Origin: Pseudomonas nabeulensis
Lineage (GTDB): Bacteria > Pseudomonadota > Gammaproteobacteria > Pseudomonadales > Pseudomonadaceae
Length of the DNA: 64,000 bases
NCBI RefSeq assembly: GCF_004682045.1
Contig: NZ_QUZT01000035.1
Coordinates: 1 to 64,000 of the forward strand
Direction: 5' to 3'
The position numbers and the translations under genes are program-made. The first letter of the stretch is position 1. Each line of letters begins with the position of its first letter. Below the pieces are notes generated by a model. It searched no databases. It was not told the origin of the DNA and was given only the letters and a program-made list of their open reading frames with translations. Positions 52,141 through 60,859 of the stretch are shown here, one piece after another.

Positions 52141-53118
52141 CTACGGCAACAGAATGGTCGACCCCGTCGTCCTGCGCCCCGACAACTCCGTCTGCGCCTT
52201 CGCCGCATCCGCCAGCGCATATCGCTGGTTGATATCAATGCGCACCTTGCCGCTCTTGATCATCGAAAACAGATCGTCAGCCATCAGTTGCAAATCCTTC
52301 GGGTTGCTGGCGTAGGTCGCCAGTGTCGGGCGGGTCACGTACAGCGAGCCCTTGGCGGCCAGGATCCCCAGGTTCACCCCATCCACCGCGCCCGACGCAT
52401 TGCCGAAGCTCACCACCAAACCCCGTGGCGCCACACTGTCCAGCGACGTCAGCCAGGTGTCCTTGCCCACACCGTCATACACCACTGGCACCTTTTTGCC
52501 GTCGGTCAATTCCAGTACGCGCTGTGCGACATTTTCCTTGCTGTAATCGATGGTTTCCCAAGCGCCGAGGGATTTGGCCAGGGCGGCTTTTTCCGACGAG
52601 CTTACCGTGCCGATCAGCTTCACGCCCAAGGCCTTGGCCCATTGGCAGGCCAGCGAACCCACGCCACCAGCCGCCGCGTGGAACAGGATGGTTTCGCCGC
52701 CCTTCAACTCATAGGTCTGGCGCAGCAGGTACTGCACGGTCAGGCCCTTGAGCATGGCGCCGGCGGCTTGTTCGAAGCTGATCTCGTCGGGCAGGTGCAC
52801 CAGGTTGGCGGCAGGCAGCACATGCAGTTGGCTGTAGGCGCCCAGCGGGCCGCTGCCGTAAGCCACGCGGTCACCGACCTTGAATTGGGTGACTTCACTG
52901 CCCACCGCGTCGACCACGCCAGCGCCCTCTGCGCCCAACCCCGATGGCAAGGCGGGCGGCGCGTACAGGCCACTGCGGAAATACGTGTCGATGAAGTTCA
53001 GGCCGATGGCCTCGTTGCGTACGCGAACCTGCTGTGGGCCAGGCTCCGCCGGCGTGTAGTCCACATACTCAAGCACTTCGGGGCCGCCATGGGCGCTGAA
53101 CTGGATACGTTTGGCCAT
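52141..53118 (-). CDS. qor: NADPH:quinone oxidoreductase (zinc-independent MDR family)
   Basis: A 325-residue medium-chain dehydrogenase/reductase. The NADPH-binding AAAGGVGSLACQWAKALG is present, and the quinone oxidoreductase signature is visible as GAEGAGVVDAVGSEV. It lacks catalytic zinc ligands, as expected. The frame extends 41 codons further, but AGGAGA eight bases before MAKRIQFSAHGGPEV supports that start. It is divergent from hemF. Confidence 0.94.
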   Translation of the reverse strand: MAKRIQFSAHGGPEVLEYVDYTPAEPGPQQVRVRNEAIGLNFIDTYFRSGLYAPPALPSGLGAEGAGVVDAVGSEVTQFKVGDRVAYGSGPLGAYSQLHVLPAANLVHLPDEISFEQAAGAMLKGLTVQYLLRQTYELKGGETILFHAAAGGVGSLACQWAKALGVKLIGTVSSSEKAALAKSLGAWETIDYSKENVAQRVLELTDGKKVPVVYDGVGKDTWLTSLDSVAPRGLVVSFGNASGAVDGVNLGILAAKGSLYVTRPTLATYASNPKDLQLMADDLFSMIKSGKVRIDINQRYALADAAKAQTELSGRRTTGSTILLP

Positions 53119-53278
53119 CTGCACTTCTCCTGGGTTCGAATTCGCGTAGCCGCCTATCGAACTCCTAAGCTTGATCTTCGTCAACTGCGGCGCAATGGGG
53201 TGCGGTGGTATCCTGTGCGCCCATTTGCCGCCGACGCCCAATGGCCTCGCGTAGCTTTGCCCGATTCAAGGTGATGCC

Positions 53279-54211
53279 ATGACTACCCGCACCGAGGCTG
53301 TAAAGGCCTACCTGCTTGACCTGCAAGACCGCATTTGCAGCGCCCTGGAAACCTTTGAGCCGGACACGCGCTTTATCGAAGACGCCTGGACCCGGCCTGC
53401 CGGCGGCGGCGGTCGCACCCGTGTGATTGCAGACGGTGCAGTGATCGAGAAAGGCGGCGTCAACTTTTCCCACGTGTTTGGCAGCGGTCTCCCACCGTCC
53501 GCCAGCGCCCATCGTCCCGAGTTGGCCGGTCGTGGTTTTGAAGCCCTCGGCGTGTCGCTGGTGATTCACCCGCACAACCCTCACATTCCAACGTCCCACG
53601 CCAACGTGCGTTTTTTCATCGCCGAAAAAGAAGGCGAAGAGGCGGTGTGGTGGTTCGGTGGTGGCTTCGACCTCACGCCCTACTACGGCAACGAAGAAGA
53701 CTGCATCCACTGGCACCGCGTGGCCGAGCAAGCCTGCGCGCCGTTCGGTCCGGACGTGTACTCGCGTTACAAAGCCTGGTGCGACACCTACTTCCACATC
53801 AAGCACCGCAACGAACCGCGCGGCATCGGCGGCCTGTTCTTCGATGACTTGAACGAGTGGGACTTCGACACCTGCTTCGCCTTCATCCGCGCCATTGGTG
53901 ATGCCTACATCGACGCTTACCTGCCGATCGTGCAGCGTCGCAAGGCCACCGCCTACACCGAGCAGCAGCGCGAATTCCAGGAATTCCGCCGTGGCCGCTA
54001 CGTTGAATTCAACCTGGTCTACGACCGTGGCACCCTGTTCGGCCTGCAATCGGGGGGGCGTACCGAGTCGATCCTGATGTCGCTGCCCCCACAAGTGCGC
54101 TGGAGCTACGACTGGAAAGCCGAGGCCGGCAGCGAAGAAGCGCGCCTCACCGACTACTTCCTGCAAGACCGCGACTGGCTCGGCGTGGCTGCGCCCAAGG
54201 CGGTGGTCTGA
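53279..54211 (+). CDS. hemF: Coproporphyrinogen III oxidase, oxygen-dependent
   Basis: A 310-residue cytosolic enzyme of heme synthesis that oxidatively decarboxylates coproporphyrinogen III. Family signatures are NVRFFIAEK, WWFGGGFDLTPYYG, KAWCDTYFHIKHRNEPRGIGGLFFDD and YVEFNLVYDRGTLFGLQSGGRTESILMSLPP. It shares one base with aroE (TGATG), so translation is coupled. Confidence 0.97.
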   Translation: MTTRTEAVKAYLLDLQDRICSALETFEPDTRFIEDAWTRPAGGGGRTRVIADGAVIEKGGVNFSHVFGSGLPPSASAHRPELAGRGFEALGVSLVIHPHNPHIPTSHANVRFFIAEKEGEEAVWWFGGGFDLTPYYGNEEDCIHWHRVAEQACAPFGPDVYSRYKAWCDTYFHIKHRNEPRGIGGLFFDDLNEWDFDTCFAFIRAIGDAYIDAYLPIVQRRKATAYTEQQREFQEFRRGRYVEFNLVYDRGTLFGLQSGGRTESILMSLPPQVRWSYDWKAEAGSEEARLTDYFLQDRDWLGVAAPKAVV

Positions 54212-55029
54212 TGGATCGTTACGTCGTATTCGGTAACCCTATCGGCCACAGCAAATCGCCGTTGATCCACCGCATGTTCGCCGAGCAGACTGGCGAGCAA
54301 CTGGACTACAGCACGTTGCTCGCGCCCCTGGAGGATTTCACCGGCTGTGCCCGTGAGTTTTTCCTACAGGGCCGTGGCGCCAACGTCACCGTGCCGTTCA
54401 AGGAAGAGGCCTATCGCTTGGCCAACAGCCTTACTCAGCGTGCCGAGCGTGCTGGCGCGGTGAACACCTTGAGCAAACTGGCCGACGGCACCTTACTCGG
54501 CGACAACACCGACGGCGCTGGCCTGGTACGCGACCTCACGGTGAATGCCGGGCTGAGCCTGCAAGGCAAACGTATCTTGTTGCTGGGCGCTGGCGGCGCA
54601 GTGCGGGGCGCATTGGAGCCCCTGCTGGCCGAGCGCCCCGCCTCGCTGATCATCGCCAACCGCACCGTGGAAAAAGCCGAAAGGCTCGCCGAGTTGTTCG
54701 ACGATTTGGGCCCGGTGTCTGCCAGCGGTTTCGACTGGCTGCGTGAGCCGGTGGACGTGATCATCAACGCCACGTCCGCCAGTTTGTCGGGTGATGTGCC
54801 GCCGATTGCCGGCAGCCTGATCGAACCGGGCAAGACGTTTTGCTACGACATGATGTATGCCAAGGAGCCGACGGCGTTTTGTCGTTGGGCGAGTGAGCAA
54901 GGTGCGTCCGTGGCAATGGATGGCCTGGGAATGTTGGTAGAGCAGGCGGCAGAGGCGTTCTTCTTGTGGCGCGGTGTGCGCCCGGAGTCGGCGCCGGTGT
55001 TGGCCGAGCTGCGCCGTCAGCTGGCTTAA
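54211..55029 (+). CDS. aroE: Shikimate dehydrogenase (NADP+)
   Basis: A 272-residue enzyme reducing 3-dehydroshikimate in aromatic amino acid synthesis. It has GNPIGHSKSPLIHRMF, the catalytic lysine in NVTVPFKEEAY, NTDGAGLVRDL and the NADP-binding LLGAGGAVRGALEPLL. It overlaps hemF by one base. Confidence 0.96.
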   Translation: MDRYVVFGNPIGHSKSPLIHRMFAEQTGEQLDYSTLLAPLEDFTGCAREFFLQGRGANVTVPFKEEAYRLANSLTQRAERAGAVNTLSKLADGTLLGDNTDGAGLVRDLTVNAGLSLQGKRILLLGAGGAVRGALEPLLAERPASLIIANRTVEKAERLAELFDDLGPVSASGFDWLREPVDVIINATSASLSGDVPPIAGSLIEPGKTFCYDMMYAKEPTAFCRWASEQGASVAMDGLGMLVEQAAEAFFLWRGVRPESAPVLAELRRQLA

Positions 55030-55053
55030 CCCCAATCCAAAGTGGGCACAGTC

Positions 55054-55159
55054 AATGTGGGAGGGGCGGTGCGACGACTCGACTTGCCCCCGATGAGGGA
55101 GTGTCAGCTGATATATCCATGGTTGACACACCGCCATCGGGAGCAAGCTCCCTCCCACA
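55054..55159. repeat. Hybrid REP pair with a variant left arm
   Basis: The left arm (from 55056) begins TGTGGGAGGGG, then carries 16 bases (CGGTGCGACGACTCGA) not present in the other arms, then resumes CTTGCCCCCGAT. The right arm (55136-55159) is the GGGAGCAAGCTCCC type. The spacer has the usual GTGTCAGC/GTTGACAC pair. The two arms thus belong to different REP subclasses. It lies between convergent aroE and sulP. Confidence 0.78.
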
Positions 55160-55173
55160 GTTTTAACCGTGTT

Positions 55174-56742
55174 TCAGTCTTCGAAATGGAGGGGGCAGTT
55201 GTCTGGACCCTCCAGCTTCTTCAGTTCCTCGACGACCTGCGGCCTTGCCCGCCGCAACGTCAAACTCCGCCCCAACCCGCGCAACCGCCGCGCCTCCTGG
55301 TGCAACATCTCTACCCCCGAATAGTCGATGAAGTTGATCTGCTGCGCCTCGATCACCACCCTTTCACCTTGCAGGCTCTGCAAGCGCACTTGCAGGTAAT
55401 GGCTGGCGCCGAAAAAGATCGACCCGCCCACCCGCAACACATCTTCATCACCTTCACGCCATTGCTGCACCCGTGGTTGCGACGTGCGTTTGAGGTAGAA
55501 AAACAACGACGCCAACACCCCCGCGTAAATCGCCGTTTGCAACTCCAGCAGCAAGGTCGCGATACACGTCAGGCTCATCACCACAAACTCGGCGCGACTC
55601 ACGCGGAACAGCGCGCGAATACCGCGACGGTCTACCAGCCCCCAACTGATCAGCAAGATACTCGCCGCCATGCTCGGGATCGGAATATGCGCAATCAGCG
55701 CTGCGCCAAACAACGCAAACAGCGCTACCCACAACGCCGAAAACACCCCGGCCAACGGCGAGCAGGCGCCCGCCTCATAGCTGAGACCGGAACGGGTAAA
55801 CGAACCGGCCGACAAGTACCCGGAGAAAAAACCGCCGACGATATTGGATAAACCCTGCGCACGAACTTCCTGGTTGGCATCGAGCAACTGCTGTGAACGG
55901 GCCGACAACGAGCGGGCAATCGACAGGCTGGTCACCAACCCCAACATCCCCACTGCCACGGCGCTGGGCAGCAGGCGCAGGATCATGTCCGGGTCCATCG
56001 GCAACGGGCTGAACGGCGGCAACTTGCCGACAAACGAGCTGACCAGCGCCACATGCCCGAACATCGCCGGCCATAGCCACGCCACCAGGCTGCCCAGGGC
56101 CAGGGCGATCAGTAGCGTCGGCCAGCGTGGCACCAGATACTTGAGCAGCGCGCCCACCAGCAAGGTGCCCAGGCCCAGAGTGAGTGAGGCGTGGTCCCAT
56201 TCGCCGCTGTGATCCACCAATGCCAGCAAGCTTTTGATCGCCGTGGCCTGACTCGGCAAATCCAGGCCCAGCAAGTTGGGTAATTGCCCGAGTGCGATAA
56301 CGACGGCGGCACCCAGGGTGAAGCCGAGCACCACCGAATGTGAGACGAAATTCACCAGCGCGCCGAAGCGCAGCATGCCCAGCAACCACTGGAAAACCCC
56401 GGCGAGGAAGGTGAGCAGCAGGATCAGCGTGATGTAGTCCTGGGACCCTGGCACGGCCAATGGGCTGACGCTGGCGTACAGCACGATGGAGATTGCCGCC
56501 GTGGGGCCGCAGATCAAGTGCCAGGACGAACCCCACAGGCAGGCGATCAGTACCGGAATGATCGCGGCATACAGCCCGTATTCCGGTGGGAGGCCGGCGA
56601 TCAGCGCGTAGGCAATCGACTGCGGCAAGGCCAGTACAGCGCCGCTGAGGCCGACGATTGCATCCCGGCCGACGCTGGCGCGGGTTTGGCGCGGTAGCCA
56701 GCTGAGGAAGGGGAACAGTGTATGGCGGTTGGGCCGGGGCAT
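55174..56742 (-). CDS. SulP-family sulfate/anion transporter with STAS domain
   Basis: A 522-residue inner-membrane transporter. Its membrane region has about 10-12 helices and the SulP motif GLSGAVLALPQSIAYALIAGLPPEYGLYAAI near the N-terminus. The C-terminal STAS domain (about residues 420-510) includes FIDYSGVEMLHQEARRL. The frame runs upstream into the REP repeat; MPRPNRHTLFPFLSWLP is chosen as start. It is next to the choline-sulfate genes, so sulfate handling is the likely role; transport specificity is inferred. Confidence 0.9.
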   Translation of the reverse strand: MPRPNRHTLFPFLSWLPRQTRASVGRDAIVGLSGAVLALPQSIAYALIAGLPPEYGLYAAIIPVLIACLWGSSWHLICGPTAAISIVLYASVSPLAVPGSQDYITLILLLTFLAGVFQWLLGMLRFGALVNFVSHSVVLGFTLGAAVVIALGQLPNLLGLDLPSQATAIKSLLALVDHSGEWDHASLTLGLGTLLVGALLKYLVPRWPTLLIALALGSLVAWLWPAMFGHVALVSSFVGKLPPFSPLPMDPDMILRLLPSAVAVGMLGLVTSLSIARSLSARSQQLLDANQEVRAQGLSNIVGGFFSGYLSAGSFTRSGLSYEAGACSPLAGVFSALWVALFALFGAALIAHIPIPSMAASILLISWGLVDRRGIRALFRVSRAEFVVMSLTCIATLLLELQTAIYAGVLASLFFYLKRTSQPRVQQWREGDEDVLRVGGSIFFGASHYLQVRLQSLQGERVVIEAQQINFIDYSGVEMLHQEARRLRGLGRSLTLRRARPQVVEELKKLEGPDNCPLHFED

Positions 56743-56794
56743 CAGGGACTCGGTTTGAAGGTTTGACTCAAGGGTATCAGTACATGTGGGACCT

Positions 56795-56883
56795 TGTGGG
56801 AGGGGGCTTGCCCCCGATAGCGGTGTGTCAGCCATGGATATATCAGCTGACACTCCCTCATCGGGGGCAAGCCCCCTCCCACA
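56795..56883. repeat. REP pair (REPIN-like)
   Basis: Perfect 24-base arms at 56795-56818 and 56860-56883 flank a 41-base spacer with GTGTCAGC/GCTGACAC. It lies just upstream of sulP and just after the choline-binding protein gene, both on the minus strand, and would be in any joint transcript. Confidence 0.9.
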
Positions 56884-56901
56884 TTTGGATTGCATCAGGT
56901 C

Positions 56902-57816
56902 TTAGAGTTTGGCTTTTACAGCGGGCAATGCGTCTTTGCCGTCCAGTGTTTTCACACCGTCCAGCCACTTCTCCAACACCGCCGGATTCGCCTTGATCCA
57001 CGCCTTCGCCGCATCGGCATTGCTGACCTTGTTATTGGCCACCTCGGCCATGATGCTGTTCTCCATGTCCTGGGTAAAACTCAGGTTGGTCAGCAGTTTT
57101 CCTACGTTCGGGCAGGCCTGGGCGTAACCCTTGCGGGTCAAGGTATATACGCTGCCTGTATCACCGAAATATTTCTCGCCGCCCTTGAGGTAGTGCATTT
57201 TTAACTGCACGTTCATCGGGTGCGGCGTCCAGCCGAGGAAGGTGACGAACTTCTGCTTCTTCACCGCCCGTGACACTTCGGCAAGCATCGCCTGTTCGCT
57301 GGACTCGATCAGCTTCCATTGGCCGAGGTCGAAGTCGTTCTTCTTGATGATTTCCTGCAACGAGATATTCGCCGGCGCGCCGGAGCCGATGCCGTAGATC
57401 TTCTTGTTGAACTTGTCGGCAAATTTGTTCAGGTCGGCAAAGTCATGCACCCCGGCGTCCCACACGTAGTCCGGCACGGCGAGGGTGAACTCGGTGCCGT
57501 CGAGGTTTTTGGCCAGTTGCACCACATCGCCATTGGCCACGAACTTGTCGTAGAAGCCTTGCTGAGCCGGCATCCAGTTGCCGAGAAACACATCCACCTG
57601 GCCGTCCTTGAGCCCACCAAAAGTAATCGGCACCGCCAGGGTATCGACCTTGGCCTTGTAGCCCATGCCCGTCAGCAAGAAGCCGGTGATGGCATTGGTG
57701 GCGGCGATATCGCTCCAGCCCGGATCGGCCATCTTTACCGTCTCACAACTGGCGTCTGCATAAACGTTGGCGCTCCCTAACGCCAGAATTCCCAGCACCA
57801 CGGTTAACTTTTGCAT
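56902..57816 (-). CDS. choX: Choline-type ABC transporter substrate-binding protein
   Basis: A 304-residue periplasmic binding protein of the glycine-betaine/choline family (OpuAC/ChoX). A signal peptide ends near VYA/DAS (about residue 21). Family segments include DPGWSDIAATNAITGFLLTGMGY, FLGNWMPAQQ and FLGWTPHPMNVQLKMHYL. No permease or ATPase gene is next to it, so it would have to use a transporter encoded elsewhere. It follows betC by 18 bases and probably helps take up choline or choline-O-sulfate. Confidence 0.9.
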   Translation of the reverse strand: MQKLTVVLGILALGSANVYADASCETVKMADPGWSDIAATNAITGFLLTGMGYKAKVDTLAVPITFGGLKDGQVDVFLGNWMPAQQGFYDKFVANGDVVQLAKNLDGTEFTLAVPDYVWDAGVHDFADLNKFADKFNKKIYGIGSGAPANISLQEIIKKNDFDLGQWKLIESSEQAMLAEVSRAVKKQKFVTFLGWTPHPMNVQLKMHYLKGGEKYFGDTGSVYTLTRKGYAQACPNVGKLLTNLSFTQDMENSIMAEVANNKVSNADAAKAWIKANPAVLEKWLDGVKTLDGKDALPAVKAKL

Positions 57817-57834
57817 GGCCTTCCCTCTGTCTAT

Positions 57835-59349
57835 TTATTGGTTTTGGCAGGGTTGCGGATAACGTGCCTTGCGCTCCAGGTCGTCGAGGTCGATATGGTT
57901 GCGCATGTATTGCTGACTGGCGTCTACCAGGGGCTGGTGATCCCAGCTCTTCAGCTTGCCTTGGGTCAGCGCCTCGAATACCAGGCGGCGACGGCGTTGG
58001 CTGGCGAGCACCTGTTGGTGGATCGCCGGGATGTCCCATTTGGCCCGCGCCTCACTTAAAAACGCCTCGAACAGTGGCCGGTGTTCCGGTGACTGGCTGA
58101 GGTTCTCCCGCTCGTGCGGGTCGTTGTGCACATCGAACAGTAAACACGGGTCGTCTTCGCTGTAGATGAATTTATAGGCGCCACGGCGAATCATCATCAG
58201 GGGGCTGATGGTGCCTTCGGCCATGTACTCGCCAAACACTTCGTCATGCCCGCCCTGCCCTTGCAAGTGCGGGACCAGCGAACGGCCATCCAGCGGCAGT
58301 TGCGGGTCCAGTTCGCCGCCGGCCAGCTCTACCAGGGTCGGCAGCAGATCCGCTGTGGACACCGCCTTGCTCACCCGCCCCGCCGCGAACTGCCCTGGCG
58401 CACTGACCAGCAGCGGCACGCGGGCGGCCATTTCAAACCAGTGCATTTTGTACCAGAGGCCGCGCTCGCCGAGCATGTCGCCGTGGTCGCCGCTGAACAC
58501 GATGATCGTGTCGTCGGCCAGCCCCGTGTCTTCCAGGGTTTGCAGCAGCTTGCCGACATTGCTGTCGATGTAGCTGCATGCACCGAAGTAAGCGCGGCGC
58601 GCATCGCGGATCTTGTTGACCGGCAGCGGCTTGTCCCACAGGTCGTAGACCTTGAGCAGGCGCTGGGAGTGCGGGTCGAGATCGTGTTGCGCTGGCGTTG
58701 TAGGCAACGGGATATCGGCGTCGTCGTACAGATCCCAGAACGGCTTGGGAATGGTGTACGGGTCGTGTGGATGGGTCATCGAAACGGTGAGGCAGAACGG
58801 TTGGTCACCGTCCTCGCGAATATGGTCGAACAGGTATTGCTGGGCCTTGAACACCACCTCCTCATCGAAATCCAGCTGGTTGGTGCGCACACACGGGCCG
58901 GCTTGCAGCACCGACGACATATTGTGGTACCAGGTCGGACGCACGTCCGGCTCGTCCCAATTCACCGCCCAGCCATAGTCGGCGGGGTAGATGTCGCTGG
59001 TCAGGCGTTCTTCATAGCCGTGCAGTTGGTCGGGGCCGCAGAAATGCATCTTGCCGGACAGCGCAGTGCGGTAGCCCAGGCGACGCAGGTAGTGGGCGTA
59101 AGTCGGCACGTCGCCGGGGAAGTCGGCAGCGTTGTCGTAGGCGCCGATCTTGCTCGGCAACTGGCCACTGACCAGGGTGAAACGCGACGGTGCGCACAGC
59201 GGGCTGTTGCAATACGCGGCGTCGAACACCACGCCTTGGGCGGCGAGGCGGCTCAGGTGAGGCAATTTGATCGGCGAAGAACCGTAGAACGGAAGCAACG
59301 GCGCGGCCATTTGATCGGCCATGATGAAAAGAATGTTCTTGCGCTTCAT
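57835..59349 (-). CDS. betC: Choline-sulfatase
   Basis: A 504-residue type I sulfatase that hydrolyses choline-O-sulfate to choline and sulfate. The formylglycine motif CAPSR has its cysteine at residue 52 (SPLCAPSRFTLVSGQ). Metal ligands are in ILFIMADQ near the N-terminus and FSGDHGDMLGERG near residue 300. No signal peptide is seen, so it is cytoplasmic. Divergent LysR regulator, choline-binding protein and sulfate transporter beside it form a choline-sulfate use cluster. Confidence 0.95.
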   Translation of the reverse strand: MKRKNILFIMADQMAAPLLPFYGSSPIKLPHLSRLAAQGVVFDAAYCNSPLCAPSRFTLVSGQLPSKIGAYDNAADFPGDVPTYAHYLRRLGYRTALSGKMHFCGPDQLHGYEERLTSDIYPADYGWAVNWDEPDVRPTWYHNMSSVLQAGPCVRTNQLDFDEEVVFKAQQYLFDHIREDGDQPFCLTVSMTHPHDPYTIPKPFWDLYDDADIPLPTTPAQHDLDPHSQRLLKVYDLWDKPLPVNKIRDARRAYFGACSYIDSNVGKLLQTLEDTGLADDTIIVFSGDHGDMLGERGLWYKMHWFEMAARVPLLVSAPGQFAAGRVSKAVSTADLLPTLVELAGGELDPQLPLDGRSLVPHLQGQGGHDEVFGEYMAEGTISPLMMIRRGAYKFIYSEDDPCLLFDVHNDPHERENLSQSPEHRPLFEAFLSEARAKWDIPAIHQQVLASQRRRRLVFEALTQGKLKSWDHQPLVDASQQYMRNHIDLDDLERKARYPQPCQNQ

Positions 59350-59369
59350 GGGTTATCGGCATTCCATAG

Positions 59370-59454
59370 GCGGTGTTTATGCCAATGAGCATGCGGCCCA
59401 TGGAAAATGGGGTAAAGCCCATGAAAAGCAATGTCTAGGATAAGCACCGCTTAT
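59370..59454. promoter_or_regulatory. Probable LysR-regulator binding sites between betC and its regulator
   Basis: GCGGTGTTTAT (59370-59380) and ATAAGCACCGC (59440-59450) are inverted copies matching at 10 of 11 positions, about 70 bases apart. The second is part of the palindrome ATAAGC-ACC-GCTTAT, which overlaps the LysR gene's ATG. This fits self-repression and betC activation by a LysR-type regulator. Confidence 0.5.
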
Positions 59455-60403
59455 GTATGAATCCCTTGGAGACCTGTCCCTCGACCTGCTGCGCGCGTTT
59501 GAAGCGGCTGCACGCCATCGCAGCTTTACCGCCGCCGCGATGGAGCTGGGCACCACCCAGCCAGCCATCAGCCAGCAGATCAAGCGCCTCGAAGAGCAAC
59601 TGGCGATTCGCCTGTTTGACCGCATCTACCGGGGCATCGAATTGACCGACGCTGGCGCGCTGCTGTTCGAGCATGTGCAAGGCGGTTTGCAGGGCATCAA
59701 TCAGGGCTTGAGCCTTATCACTCAGCAAGATCAGCATGAAGTGCTGCAAGTGGCCACCGACTTCGCCTTCGCCGCCTATTGGCTGATGCCGCGTTTGCAC
59801 CGCTTCCACCAGGCCAACCCGCAGGTGGACGTGAGCCTGGTGACCAGCGAGCGCAACCACGCCACCCTGCGCAGCGATATCGATGTGGCGGTGCTGTTTG
59901 GCGACGGTCGCTTCAAGCAGGGCGACAGCCTGTGGTTGTTCAACGAGGAAGTATTCCCGGTGTGCAGCCCGCAGTGGCTCAAGGCCCAGACCACGCCGCT
60001 GACTGTACAAAATTTGCACGATTTCCCCTTGCTGCACCTGCGTCAGGAAAACAACAGCCAGTGGTTCGATTGGAGCGGCGTATTCCGTGAGTTGGGCATC
60101 AGCGTCGCGCCGACCCCCGGCCAACTGCGCTTCGATAACTACACCCTGCTGATCCAGGCGGCGATTGCCGGCCAGGGCATGGCCATCGGCTGGCGTCATC
60201 TGGTGGACACCCTGCTGGAGCAAGGCTGGCTGTGCCGGCCGGTCAGCGACACGGTGATCTCGCGCTTCGGCTATTACGTGGTGCAACCCCAACGCAAACG
60301 CCGAGGGCAGTTGGTCGAGCGTTTTGTCGACTGGCTGGTGGCCGAGCAGGCCAGCAGCGCGCAGTCGCTGACCGGGCTGGCCCTGCCGTCGATTGCGGTC
60401 TAG
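59453..60403 (+). CDS. LysR-family transcriptional regulator of choline-sulfate genes
   Basis: A 316-residue regulator. The N-terminal winged helix-turn-helix RSFTAAAMELGTTQPAISQQIKRLEEQL is followed by a two-lobed substrate-binding domain. It is divergent from betC with a 103-base gap holding inverted repeats, the usual LysR layout. A LysR gene next to betC is also found in P. aeruginosa. The inducer (choline-O-sulfate or choline) is inferred from context. Confidence 0.92.
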   Translation: MYESLGDLSLDLLRAFEAAARHRSFTAAAMELGTTQPAISQQIKRLEEQLAIRLFDRIYRGIELTDAGALLFEHVQGGLQGINQGLSLITQQDQHEVLQVATDFAFAAYWLMPRLHRFHQANPQVDVSLVTSERNHATLRSDIDVAVLFGDGRFKQGDSLWLFNEEVFPVCSPQWLKAQTTPLTVQNLHDFPLLHLRQENNSQWFDWSGVFRELGISVAPTPGQLRFDNYTLLIQAAIAGQGMAIGWRHLVDTLLEQGWLCRPVSDTVISRFGYYVVQPQRKRRGQLVERFVDWLVAEQASSAQSLTGLALPSIAV

Positions 60404-60434
60404 CATCTGGCGCATCTTGGAAGCGGAGTCCGCC

Positions 60435-60764
60435 ATGCAACGTATCAAGGGCTACCACGCCCACATCTACTTTGACGCCAGCACGATTGAGCAGGCGCGC
60501 ACCCTGTGTGAAGACGCCGCCAAACTCTTCCCCCTGCGCATGGGCCGCGTGCACGAACGGCCCGTTGGCCCGCACCCGGATTGGAGCTGCCAACTGGCGT
60601 TCGATGCCGAATACATCGGCGTGATCCTGCCGTGGCTGGTGATCCATCGCGCCGGGCTGGTGGTGTTCCTGCACCCCAATACCGGAGATGACCTGAAAGA
60701 CCACACCGACTACGCCATCTGGATGGGCGCTATGCGTGAACTGAACCTGTCGGTCTTTTCTTAA
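60435..60764 (+). CDS. DOPA 4,5-dioxygenase family protein
   Basis: A 109-residue protein of the small DOPA 4,5-dioxygenase family. It has the histidine-rich YHAHIYFD near the N-terminus, then GPHPDWSCQLAF and IHRAGLVVFLHPNTGDDLKDHTDYAIWMG. The conserved histidines are likely metal ligands. The frame is open 14 codons upstream; the ATG with GGAG before it is preferred. Real substrate in bacteria is uncertain; it may be co-transcribed with the LysR gene 31 bases before it. Confidence 0.85.
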   Translation: MQRIKGYHAHIYFDASTIEQARTLCEDAAKLFPLRMGRVHERPVGPHPDWSCQLAFDAEYIGVILPWLVIHRAGLVVFLHPNTGDDLKDHTDYAIWMGAMRELNLSVFS

Positions 60765-60767
60765 TAA

Positions 60768-60828
60768 AATCCCTAAATATGGGATTGATATTTATATATT
60801 GAGACTTTCCGCTCGGTAGGTTTATATT
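60768..60828 (+). promoter_or_regulatory. Promoter and possible operator of the dgo operon
   Basis: A sigma-70 type promoter is visible as TTGAGA (60799-60804), 18 bases, TATATT (60823-60828). Just upstream is the inverted repeat AATCCC-N7-GGGATT (60768-60786), a candidate operator. No regulator gene adjoins; DgoR-type GntR proteins usually control such operons. Confidence 0.6.
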
Positions 60829-60859
60829 CGCCGCATCCGCTCAGAAACCAGGTGAAGCG

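Noticed and set aside
55174..56895. Extended N-terminus of the SulP transporter running through the REP repeat
   Set aside because: The first 51 codons translate repeat DNA and are not part of the family; the ATG at 56742 is used instead.
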